DNA of 64,000 nt from Blasia pusilla (lineage: Eukaryota > Marchantiophyta > Marchantiopsida > Blasiales): positions 5,022,001-5,086,000 of the forward strand of contig CM114274.1 of assembly GCA_050084515.1 (NCBI GenBank), read 5' to 3'. A program made the position numbers and the translations under genes. Below are positions 1 to 9,700 of this stretch, piece by piece. Every line of letters starts with the position of its first letter. Position 1 is the first letter of the stretch. Below the pieces are notes generated by a model. It was not told the origin of the DNA. It worked only from the letters and a program-made list of their open reading frames with translations, and ran no database searches.

Positions 1-45
1 ATGGACATGTTCGCGGACACAAAATTTGTCTATGCAAAACCTTGG
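1..45. mobile_element. Terminal fragment of a MITE-like element
   Basis: The first bases (GGACATG, GCGGACAC, then TTTGTCTATGCAAAACCTTG) closely resemble the right ends near 31950-31973 and 33130-33160, which read TTTGTCCGTGTGCAACCTT and TTTGTCCGTATGTAACCTT. The fragment abuts a decayed non-LTR retroelement, so it appears to have inserted into it. The rest of the element lies left of the window. This is a similarity call between parts of the same window only. Confidence 0.5.
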
Positions 46-525
46 TAATAAGGTGATTGTTGATCCAACACATTCTAACTTGGTGTGTCGAGCTATACAT
101 ACCAAAACTTTTGCGATCGATGTAGCAACAAGAATCAAGGAATTAATCTTTCTTGATACTTTTTCTGAAAACATTTGCTTAGCATTCTCTCGAGAATCAT
201 CAACTAGCTCCCTCTCCAAGTTGCTAGTTGATGATTCTCGAGCCCAAGTTATTCTCTTTACATTATTATTACTTATTCTAAAAAATTAAACTCAATGAAA
301 TTACAATAAGCATAAGAATTAACATTGATATACTCAACCCAAGTGGTTGGAGGGCACTTATCTTGTTACTCATTCAAATACGACAAACCACAAGAATTTG
401 TGTCAAATTTCTTTCAAGCTATTAATTACACAGATTTGTTCTTTTTGACTTGTTTCCATCTTCTTTTTTCATTTCTTGCCTTCTTGGGATGTTCCCTAGT
501 CCCCTTCTGAGGAGTTTTTTTTAAA
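46..525 (+). pseudogene. 3' relic of a non-LTR retroelement (same family as 34.4-38.8 kb)
   Basis: The translation contains VDPTHSNLVCRAIHTK and, further on, VVGGHLSCYSFKYDKPQEFV. These match the C-terminus of the larger copy (VADPTRSDLVCRAAHTKGL near 38205-38260 and VVGGRLPRRPLTFDQPLVFL near 38528-38588). About 150 bases of the larger copy, between the two matched blocks, are missing or scrambled here. Only the end of the endonuclease region and the C-terminal tail remain, so it is a dead fragment. The 3' end is near 520, where a T-rich tail follows the last stop. Confidence 0.75.
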
Positions 526-885
526 AGGAAAATCAAGATTTGTAAGTACACATACATAGTTTCCTAATGGCAGGACTCAAAGGATGCTCTATAATATCCA
601 TACCAGTCCATTCCCAAGTTTTATGTTCATACTTCATCTAATAATTGTGCTACTCATATACATTACTAAGGAGTTTTGTCAATGAATTGGTGTTGGATAG
701 ATGATGCGACGCACTAACATGTTTAATGTATTGTGGTTGTGATTGACTCTAAGGTGGTGAGAGTTTCTTCGTTTCGAACTGTGAGGGTAGGTGCACTCGA
801 AATGTATTAATTTTTTTTGGAAGCATTTAGGATGCATTCATTGTAGTGGATGAATCCCCACATTTTTCACTAAAACCCTAATGTC

Positions 886-990
886 CTTTGATATTAGGAT
901 CCTTTCATTCCTTCTCTGTAGGACTAATGTCCTAAAGGGAAGGGAATGAAAGTCATAAAGGGAAGAAATGAAAGGATCCTAATATCAAAG
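886..990. repeat. Inverted repeat, perfect 24-bp arms
   Basis: The left arm (886-909) begins CTTTGATATTAGGATCC. The right arm (967-990) is its exact reverse complement, ending GGATCCTAATATCAAAG. The 57-base spacer also contains GGACTAATGTCCTAAAGGG-type partial palindromes. Such a fold suits a small foldback element or a relic of one. No terminal target duplication was identified. Confidence 0.75.
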
Positions 991-1324
991 ACACCTTGTA
1001 AAGGAGAAGTTTTTCCACGTTTGGAAAAAATCATCATTTGAAGCATTGTGTAAGGACCAAGGTGTTATAGTTTAATTTTTAATAAATTTGAAGGAAAATA
1101 GTATTATTTTAGACCGAATTCTACTATTTAGGGACGTAGATTTTGCACAGCATCATAGAGGGCACCCGTGTGGCTCACCCTAACATCCCACGTTCATTCT
1201 ACCCAGCAAAAAAATATCTGCAATAAGTATAGGTACAAATTTATTGTCTTCTAAGGTAGTCTTTGATTACTTTGCGATAAGATTTTCCACTTGTGTAGCC
1301 ATAAACGAAATACGATGTTGCTTG

Positions 1325-1567
1325 GCGAGTAATTGGATAATTATACTTTAGACGTAGGATAAGGTCATTGCTCCACGACTTTGTATATTCTTTCGTTGGA
1401 GACCTGTTGTGACCGAGTGAATATTTATCAACGATCAATATTCGGAGTAATTGGATAATTATGCTTGAGTGGCCGGATAAGGATACTGCTCCACGACTTT
1501 GTACATTGATTCTTTTGTTGTAGAAGTTTTGGGAACCAGTTAATCTTTTTCAACAATCACTATTAGG
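1325..1567. repeat. Tandem duplication, about 117-bp unit
   Basis: Two diverged copies lie head to tail. Both contain GTAATTGGATAATTAT, CTCCACGACTTTGTA and a TCAACRATCA block; the first begins near 1325 and the second near 1442. The offset of the shared blocks is 117 bases, with small indels in the second unit. Confidence 0.7.
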
Positions 1568-1850
1568 GATGAAAAATACGAATGCGTGACTCCCAACAGT
1601 AACCCTTAACGCCATGGATACGACACATGGGATGCAGTGCAGTTAAAATGGCTAGTTAGGCCCCTCCAAAGAGTCCAAACAATACCAATATAAACGGCCC
1701 TCTCAAGAACACCATTATGCGATTATGGAGATAATTACAAGTCCCTAACACCTCTGTACTGTAGGGGCACAGTAACGATACTGGAAGACTACTAATTATA
1801 CGCTGTCTGTTAGTGGTAGAATGCTGCAGCCTTAAGTGCCTCATCAAAAC

Positions 1851-3400
1851 TCACTTACTCAACATCATTAAGCTAACGTGTTCTCCAATCCCGGCGGACG
1901 CGATAAAGCCCTCGCACGCGCTTGGTCCAGAAACGGCATCATGCCAACTGGCGAACATGTTAGCCTAAACTGGTTATTGATACAGAGTAGGGCATTCTAA
2001 GTGGGAAGTGAGTTAAGACCCCACGTTCACCCATGATGGCTGGCCGCGTGGCAGGCAGTAATTCGAGGTCATTTGAGCTCATCGAAGACCCTAAACGCTT
2101 TTCCTTCTTTCCGTCTCACAGGCTGGAATCTGGATGGATGGTTGTTCTCTTCTCCTCCGCCACCGTAGATTACAGGGCCGGGCCGGCAACCCACCAAGGG
2201 AGCCTACCGGAGTGAGCTGCCGGCGGACGCCCAGCTCGGAACTACCGGCAGTGGCCGGACTCAAAGTCAACTTCTTCTCTGCAGGCGCGTCAGCATCCCC
2301 GGCCCCGCGGCGACTTTCCCGGGCACGAGTGCGGCCACGCGCGTTGCCCCCCCCCCGTGAAGGGCGTCCGTTGAGACGCCCTTCACGGGGTTTAGGATTC
2401 TACCGGAAGTAGAGTCGAGCTCTGAGCCGCTACTCGAGTATAATCGAGTTCTGAACCCACCGGCGATGCTCGCGGCCCTCGCATTCGGACTGCAGGCGGG
2501 GTTAATGGCGGCACTACGTAGATTGGTGGTGGCTCTCGACGGGTGCGTGTCGGAATGGCAATAAATTCGAAAATAGGTTGACGTGGGTCGCAGAACGGAA
2601 CGAGGAGAGCTTTCCGTAACTCCGTTCTGAACGGCGTTCTCAAACTGTGCGTCCTGTCAGCGCGACGGGAGCCGGCTGCGCACGCCTGCATGCGCATGCA
2701 CAAAGCGGTTTCGAAATCCCTTCCTTCCCCGGTACTCTCTGCCGACTGCGGTCGTCGAACCGGTGCTGGAGCCTGAAACCCGTGTAGCTGCCGCTCCGGT
2801 GACGAGCTAGTCGTGACAGGTGGCGCATCTGCATTACCCGGATATGCTAACCCTGTTGTCGCAGGCGCCATGCAAGCGAGGACACCCACTGCACTGACCT
2901 GCTCTTGCGGTTTATTTACGTACTCGTCCAAAATGGCACCACGCACAGCACGTTTACACGGATAGCGCAGAGGACGAGAGATCGGGCCGAATCTGGATCG
3001 CAAAACGAAGAATTTTGCACGATGAGAGAGCGATGGGCGTTATAATGAAGTCGTCTTTTCTCTTTCCTCTTTGGAGAGAGAGAGATAACAAGAGAGAAGA
3101 GAAGAAGACTGCGATGAACTCTTCTAGAAGAAAGCCAACATGCCATGTCCGTCTGACCCTTGGAATGTGCTCGCAAGTCACAATCTTCTCGACCAGGGCA
3201 GCACCGTCTAGTCCATGTGGATGTTAGGTGAACGAACAACGCTCCCTCCCTTTGTATCTGCTCTCGTTCGTTCGTTGAAGGTGAGATGCTTCACCATAAA
3301 TCGTCCCAAATCTAATCTAAGGTGTGCGCGAGGGGATACGCTTCCTTCTAGCACGAAAGACACCACCTTTTGTTAGTTAATGGCGTTTATAAATGTGGTG
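1851..3400. other. GC-richer island without an identifiable gene
   Basis: Base composition rises sharply compared with both flanks. A 203-codon open frame exists on the minus strand (3003-2392) and several shorter ones on both strands, but none has a recognisable domain. All have the arginine-, proline- and serine-heavy composition expected by chance in GC-rich DNA. The region could be a promoter/5' exon fragment or a gene relic. It contains the perfect hairpin at 2353-2390. Confidence 0.4.
2353..2390. repeat. Perfect 16-bp stem hairpin
   Basis: CCCCGTGAAGGGCGTC (2353-2368) is followed by a 6-base loop CGTTGA and the exact complement GACGCCCTTCACGGGG (2375-2390). A run of ten C (2347-2356) overlaps its left edge. 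The role is unknown. It is too short for a plant microRNA precursor and lies in no recognised gene. Confidence 0.85.
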
Positions 3401-4550
3401 GTTGGTCGAATGGACATTCCTTCCTTACTTTAATCTAGAAAGGGTATGAATATGGCGGGGAGTGAGGACGTATGGCGGGGATTCATTTCGACGTAATTAT
3501 TGTATTCGTTCATGTTAAGAGATGACGTTGCTTTCAGTTTTTAACGAATGGATTTTTTATAAAGGGAATTTTCATAAGTTAAACATAAGTTACAAATGTT
3601 GATTTGGATGGGTTTTGAAGCCAAACACGTAAAATTACAAGACATAAGTCCCGCTAACAACTTTGAAAACGATGCGAGAGAGAATGAGATCACGTATTGT
3701 GAGTTTGAGGTAGAGTGCATGAGAGGGTTGGTTTGAAAAGTTCTATCAAATTCTCATTTAAATTTGAACTTACCAATGCAAAGGGTGATAAGTAAAAGAA
3801 AAAAGAAAAATAGCCAACATCAATTCAAAGTTTTTATTAAATACAAGAACGTCAATTTTAAATATAATAATTATCATAGATGATTTTTAATAACCAACAA
3901 GTTACATTTTCTCATAATAAATCTCATACAATAGGGTTTCATTATGAACATTGGTTTGTTTTGTTTTAGGGTGCAATGGAACTATACCTCGAGAGAAAGG
4001 AGCTGAAACCTTCGAGAAAGACCGAGCCATACCATTCAAGGGAGGCCCAATCTTTGTGGCTATGCATAACATCCGCGAATGTTTAGAGTGCTTTTGAATT
4101 TTCACTTCAAAAGGAATGGTTAAAATCCAAATATTTTTAGGAGAAATTTGTTGTGCTCAGATGTTTCGGAAATAAGGACAGTGAGAAGGGCCAAAGGATT
4201 CGTTGGAAGCATAGACGACACAAACTTAGAGCTTAAGGATTCCTCATAGATAGGACACGTTTGGGACAAATGGTCGTAACTCCTTCAAAGAACTGTAGAG
4301 ACAAATGGGTAATATAGAAGCATAGATAAGTGCAATAGAAAAAGGATACAAAGAAGAGTAACATAAATTGTTGTCATTGTTTGTGAACGCTAGTACTGCC
4401 TGCCTATGCCTTGCCTGCCTGCCATGCAATGAGTTGGATTTGCCAGAAACCCCGTTACGTACCTTGAATTTTTTTTAGTAAGTGTGCACTTTCATTTCCA
4501 AGAAGATCCTCAAAGGTCTTAGTAGCATATTGCCGTTGATATCTTTGGCC
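3401..4550. other. AT-rich spacer, nothing recognised
   Basis: Only short open frames in low-complexity AT-rich sequence occur between the two GC-richer islands. No repeat shared with the rest of the window was noticed. Confidence 0.5.
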
Positions 4551-6291
4551 AACACTCCAGTGCGCACTCCGGTGTTCTTATCCGAAGAATGAAAGGAATC
4601 ACTCAAAATGCGATGGCGGCTTTCTGTCACCTCAATGTTGGTGACACGTTTCACCAGTCCTACGGCCGAACCACCGGTTAACTCCGCGGTTCAGAAACCA
4701 ATCTATCCTACGTGTGAGGTAGGTGGAGCAGTGATTAATCTGCCGGTCGGAGATGGATATCGATGGCCGGGAGGAATCAGCAGTAGAGGAGCCCAAGGAG
4801 CGTGTCTGGACGGACGGACGGACGTCCGTCCATCGGCTCAAGCTTGCCCGGGTTGAGAGACGGTAGGGCCAGCAGTCCCTAGGGTCCCAAGAGCCGGCCT
4901 GGTTTGGAAAGCCAAGCCGGCGTAACAGCGCAGGGGGACGAGGCGTTGTCCTCTTGTGTCGCGGTTCTGCCAACACTCTGCGCACCTGTTTCCTCTGCCT
5001 CCGAGCGAGCGAGGGGGATTAGATGCGCGAGTTTGATTGACGTTGCAGGGAGGGAGCGTGAAACTCAGAAAAAGGAAATACAGTAAAGTAGATTGATGAA
5101 TGTACGACCGGCGGGACAGGTAGCGAGGGTAGGAGGATCGATCACGGAGGAGAGAGGGGCCGGGCGGGACGGGCGATTGAAGAGGGGGGAGAGGATGGGA
5201 CGGGGTGGATGATTCAAAAAGCATAGAAAGGGGCAGATTGTCATTTGTTCGAAGAGAGAGGAGGGAGAGAGGAGAGAGCGAGGGGGGAACGATCAAGAGA
5301 GGAGTGGGATTGTGTGAGTGGAGTGTACAGTGGAAGGACCTGCAGTAGAGTCCTGTAGTGTATGAATTCACCGGGCGCGTGGTCTTTGTCGGTTTGGGCG
5401 CTAGGATTCGGGGGTTGTTGGAAGGTTTGAGTCTCTTGGAAGTAGCCCATTGCATTGATTGGACGCTGCGATAGGTTGGGTGGATGTGACACTGGTGTCT
5501 CCTCTCTCTCCGCCTCGTGCGGCTCCTTTCTTGAGCGTCTCCTCTTAGCTCGCTTGCCCGCAATCTGCCGGGATAGTCTCCGCGTCGATCCGGTTTTGGC
5601 GTCCAGTGCCTCTCCAAGAAAGGCTTTCGTGCCTTGTTCAATGTTCGCAAACTCTGGCGGTCGATGTGGTCCTCTGAGATTCCGGGACACTGAGCGAAGG
5701 GGGAATGCAAAAGGAATAGTTGCCGCATTTATCAGCAGCTGAAGTGTGCACTCCACGGGGACACGATCGCTTACTGCACATCTCGCGCGATGTCCATTGC
5801 TGTTTCTATCGCGCGTGGGGTTCCAGAGTTTCCAGAGCTGGGGACGACTGGAGGCAGCGACGAGATGCCAATGCTGTAGAGCACTGCGCGGGTTCATGAC
5901 CGATTTGCAGAGTGCGTGCAACACTCCTTGGCACAGCCGAATATGTGCTGAGCCTGAAATTCTCTCGGCGATTGCGGCCAGGAGGGCAAGAGTGTGGAGT
6001 TGCTGTCAAGCTTCATTTTGGTGATCTGCGTGGAAGACTGGATTGGGCAGAGGAGCGACTATTGCCGTCGAAATTTGCCGTGGATTCGGGAAGCACAGAT
6101 GTAGAAGCCGTGCGGAACCTAGTTCTCGGTAGATTGAGTGTATTTCGTCTATGGTGGTCAGACGAGGTTTGTAGTCTCCAGTCCTTCTTGAAGGAGACCC
6201 TGGACGATTCGGTTTGAGGATCCCTGACGGCGCGCAGGGACTTGTTTTGGCGTAATCGATCACTCGACATTTAGCTATCGAAACCGCAGCA
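4551..6291 (+). promoter_or_regulatory. Likely promoter and 5' leader of the first PADRE gene
   Basis: This GC-richer stretch lies directly upstream of the PADRE start at 6292. It carries a purine-rich GAGAGAGGAGG-type tract at about 5230-5290, common in plant 5' leaders, and a 16-bp perfect palindrome GGACGGACGTCCGTCC at 4816-4831. The long minus-strand frame (5728-4838) is the antisense of this GA-rich tract and looks spurious. The transcription start cannot be placed, and an upstream non-coding exon is possible. Confidence 0.4.
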
Positions 6292-7062
6292 ATGGGGAAC
6301 AGTCCTTTGACAGTTTGCATGCATCAGGTGTGGGAGAAGCAAACGGTCCAGGTTGTGCATCCAGATGGCCAAGTGTTGTACATGCCACAGCCGATGACGG
6401 TTTCAAATCTCCTTGAAGCTCACCCTTGCCATTTCGTCTGTCATGGGAGCCCATCGTTGATGGAGCAGCGTCTGCCGGCTGATACGAAACTGGAGAGTGG
6501 TGAAATCTATTATCTGCTGCCCATTCCTCGGCCCAACTTTCCTGATACTCCCAGCTTCCAAAAGAGGCCCGTTCGTCCACGGTCCAGAAAGATTAATGAG
6601 AAGGTTGCGTACAGGCCTCCTCCCTATGTATACGATAAAACATTAGCTTCGAAGATCACAGATTATACCCAACTGAATTTGAAACCTCAAGGATGTCTCA
6701 TCAAGTTTTTTGTGTTCCGGCAAAGCGTGGCGTCTGCTGTATCTCCAGAGGAATCATTTAAGCTTCAAGCAGATTGTTATACCCCACGACCTCCGGCTCG
6801 GAAGTACCAGAAATTCGACACCAACACCCATAAGTTTAGAGGGATCAGAGGTCGGAGGCCGATCATCACGTGGAGACCGCACCTGGAGAGCATTTCGGAG
6901 CTGAAGCCTGTTCAAGAGTTCACCAAGAAAAACGGAAGCAGCTTCTCGGTATCGTTCCTCTCGAACATCAAGTTATCGGCAGCACCCGCTACGAAGGTGC
7001 CTGCAGCTACGATAACGATAGAACGAGAATGTCAAAAGCAGAAGTTGATGTATTCCGCGTAA
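6292..7062 (+). CDS. PADRE-domain (DUF4228) protein
   Basis: This intronless frame encodes 256 residues. The N-terminus (MGNSPL) and the first ~85 residues fit the plant-specific PADRE/DUF4228 fold: VQVVHPDGQVL (19-29), TVSNLLEAHPCHFVCH (36-51) and the segment SGEIYYLLPIP (69-79). A second family signature, WRPHLESISE, lies at 194-203; it recurs as WKPRLGCISE in the second PADRE gene of this window. The middle is basic, proline-rich and probably disordered. PADRE genes are small proteins of unknown biochemistry, often responsive to pathogen or abiotic stress in angiosperms. The MGN start recalls N-myristoylated members, but residue 6 is Leu rather than the preferred Ser/Thr, so lipidation is uncertain. 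This start gives the expected family N-terminus. Family assignment is firm; cellular role is inferred only from the family. Confidence 0.9.
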   Translation: MGNSPLTVCMHQVWEKQTVQVVHPDGQVLYMPQPMTVSNLLEAHPCHFVCHGSPSLMEQRLPADTKLESGEIYYLLPIPRPNFPDTPSFQKRPVRPRSRKINEKVAYRPPPYVYDKTLASKITDYTQLNLKPQGCLIKFFVFRQSVASAVSPEESFKLQADCYTPRPPARKYQKFDTNTHKFRGIRGRRPIITWRPHLESISELKPVQEFTKKNGSSFSVSFLSNIKLSAAPATKVPAATITIERECQKQKLMYSA

Positions 7063-8800
7063 GATAGAATTAGACCCTGCAGCGGTCACATTTTTGTTCT
7101 CGTAGACGTCAGTCTTAATTGTAAATACAAACCACCATCTCGTCGGAGAAGAGGGGCGTGTTTAATTGAACCGCCCTCCTCAGAGCTAGAAAAACTGATA
7201 TTATCTCTGTAAGAAAAGTTAGATTTAGTCATAGATCTCTGTAGCAGTCTTCGTAGAGGAATCAACTGCCGATACTTTCTTGGCTTTTCAGTTGACATGG
7301 AGGCAGGGTTTAGAGAGGGACTTCCGAGGCCAACTCTGAAGCTTTGGAGGAGTGCGACACTTCAGTAATTTCGGCTAACCGTTGAAATTATCTTTGAGCA
7401 ACCAAGCTTCGATAAATCCAAGCACCAATTTATGCTGCAGAAAGTGTAGGTTCAATGCAATTCGAGAACTTCAGTTCTCAGTATCACCAGGGTCTGGTTT
7501 CCCGGGTTCCGGACTTCCATTTGGGATGCATTTCACGGGGCCTTCGTTTGTGTTGAGGATCTTCGATCAGATCGTCGTGAGTTTCTGTGAAGCTTCCTGC
7601 TTCCTTCCCAGGAGCGATCCTCATCATCTACAGCGTCTGGAGACTCACTCGTGTGACGCACGCCGATGATACGTAGTCCTGTACGAAAATCTCCCCGCTG
7701 TAATCTCATGTGTGTCGCCACCATGTTCATCGTCGTGCCAGTTGGCTGAGTAGTTTCCGGTTGTCGTGCTTGTTATCCTCCGGACATCGTACCCGGTGCA
7801 TTTTGTCATTTCCCCTCTTCCCGGGAGCACCCGGACTCTCCCGGTTCCGATTCCCGCTCGCATCTATCAATGTCACCGGGCGTCTCCCTGTGATTGCGAG
7901 GAACGGATATCGCCCTGCTTGCGGATCTGACCGGACGCATAACCGTCCCCGTTTGTTCCCACGAGGAGGGAGTTCATTTCATCAGTCGATGAGAGAACGG
8001 ATGACCCGGAGCATGCATCCAGTAGGACTTGCTTAAGAGTCAGCGAGGAGATTGTCCGTAGCCTTGCCAGCACTTGCGTATGCACGTACACGACAGGAAA
8101 ATCGGCTCTGGCAGATGATTTCCAGATGATTTCGATCCGTCCCTCGGACTGCGGTTGTAGGGATGAGGTGAATGCCAACAATCTACGGTCTCGCTCTCCA
8201 TGGCAGGAAGAGCTGGATCGGAAAGGTTTCTAAGGCTTCCATTCTAAACACTGGAACGGTAGAACCCATCACTGCTGCTATCCTCGCTCTAATTTCCTCC
8301 GTATTCCCACACAGATTCGCAAGATCGTCTGCCGTCCACTTTCCACTCCGTAGTCGGTCCTGCGCCACTTGCTTGAAGGAGAAATGAGGAGCATCTGTAG
8401 CTCGAAGGAATCACTGCCCAAGAGTTCTTGTTAAGGATCCCAACGATAGGCATGGGCCCGACTTGTAATTGGCCGCCTCTGGACGCGACAAATAAAGACA
8501 GGATTCAGCTTTAATTCCGTAACCAAACGTCGATGTGTCTCTTCCTAGAGGAGCTGAGGGCTCTCATGAATGCGCAGAGTGTAGTTCAGGAGCCGTTCCA
8601 TCCCCTTCACCTCACTCACATGCTCTGCTTCCTGCAGACAAACGCACCCAGAGGGAGACGACTAAGTAGGTCCCACTATATCTGTGGAATTCACTTCCCC
8701 CGACTGGAATATTTTCGTTTCGTGTGAGGAGCATGCAACTCCTGCACGGCTCTAAATCCTAACGGGTGTGGCTCAATGGCTCTCATGAAATGCTTTCATT
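7063..8800 (+). other. 3' flank of the first PADRE gene
   Basis: No domain is recognisable in either strand of this moderately GC-rich stretch. An AATAAA at 8491-8496 could serve as a polyadenylation signal, but it lies 1.4 kb past the stop codon, so a nearer non-canonical signal is equally likely. The sequence turns AT-rich after about 8800. Confidence 0.35.
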
Positions 8801-9163
8801 TGGTACACGCATTACAGTAAAGATCATTACAGAGATAAGGAAATGATTATTCTCAAAAAGAGGCAAACTCTTCAATATTATTTTATTTGTAAGAGATTCC
8901 TTGCCTAGGAAAAATATTTGCTTTTACCTTAATTGGTAGGAATATTTCTATGGTCGAATAGTATAGACTACTATTCAACCTTTCTATAACATTATTTTTG
9001 TTGATCCAATTTTGTTCTTGGGCCAAGTGCCTTCCAAACATCATATAATGTACAAAGATGTAACATTATTTGACATTCACAAGCTTTCACAAAGAGATCT
9101 CTCTCAAACTCCATGTGAATAGAGAAAGTCTTTTATGTCTCTTACACTTTGATTCGTGGACCT

Positions 9164-9700
9164 TGTAGTGCCCAAACACATCCTTATACAATTTATATCG
9201 TTGGTCACATTCACACAACAAACATCGTGAATCTTCTTGACACACGGATAGATTTGCACACATATAAAAATACACTTACACATGTATATGACCATCACGA
9301 AACAAAATTGAAGAAAAGATGACTCATACGGCCAACTCTTGTATCGATATATATAGTCATCAAGCCATATCCACCCTCCGTCAAGAGGAAACCTGGACTA
9401 TAGCACTCAAACTCCTACCAAACCCTAAGAGGATAGTGCTCACATATGTTTAATATGGGAAAGACACCAATGAGAAGCATCTCCCCACCTTTTATACCTT
9501 TGTGAAGAGCCAAAATAGCTCTTTCACCCCAAATGGTAAGAAATGGCTTCTACACATAGTTTTCAGGTTCTTGAGCGACCATTGACTCAGTCAACATGTC
9601 ATCTAGCCTGAAGTACGAAAATAGAGGGATTGTCGAAAAATGATGATCTCAACTTGAGACAATTGTAGCCAACCTCCTCAATCCACTTAGGACAGAGTTA
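9164..9700 (-). mobile_element. Decayed LTR, minus orientation
   Basis: Read on the minus strand, this matches the LTR at about 34.83-35.42 kb. It has GTATAACTCTGTCC near its start and the inverted pair GAGCTATTTTGGCTCTTC in the promoter part. A GACCAACGATATAAATTGTA tail then ends GGCACTACA (plus-strand 9164 onward TGTAGTGCC). The corresponding end at 35423 is GCGCACGACA. The left (sense) boundary is uncertain, between 9661 and about 9760. No 5-bp target duplication was found, so it may be a fragment of a longer element. Confidence 0.7.

Larger units (their letters stand above)
526..1850. other. AT-rich intergenic sequence, no gene seen
   Basis: No open frame here resembles a known protein, and no RNA gene was recognised. 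It holds the 24-bp inverted repeat at 886-990 and the tandem duplication at 1325-1567, listed separately. Confidence 0.6.

Noticed and set aside
2392-3003. 203-codon minus-strand open frame
   Set aside because: No recognisable motif, and overlapping frames on the same strand are equally open. It is consistent with chance in GC-rich DNA.
4838-5728. 296-codon minus-strand open frame
   Set aside because: It is antisense to a purine-rich 5' leader. Its Ser/Pro/Leu/Arg-rich composition reflects the repeat tract, and no domain is visible.
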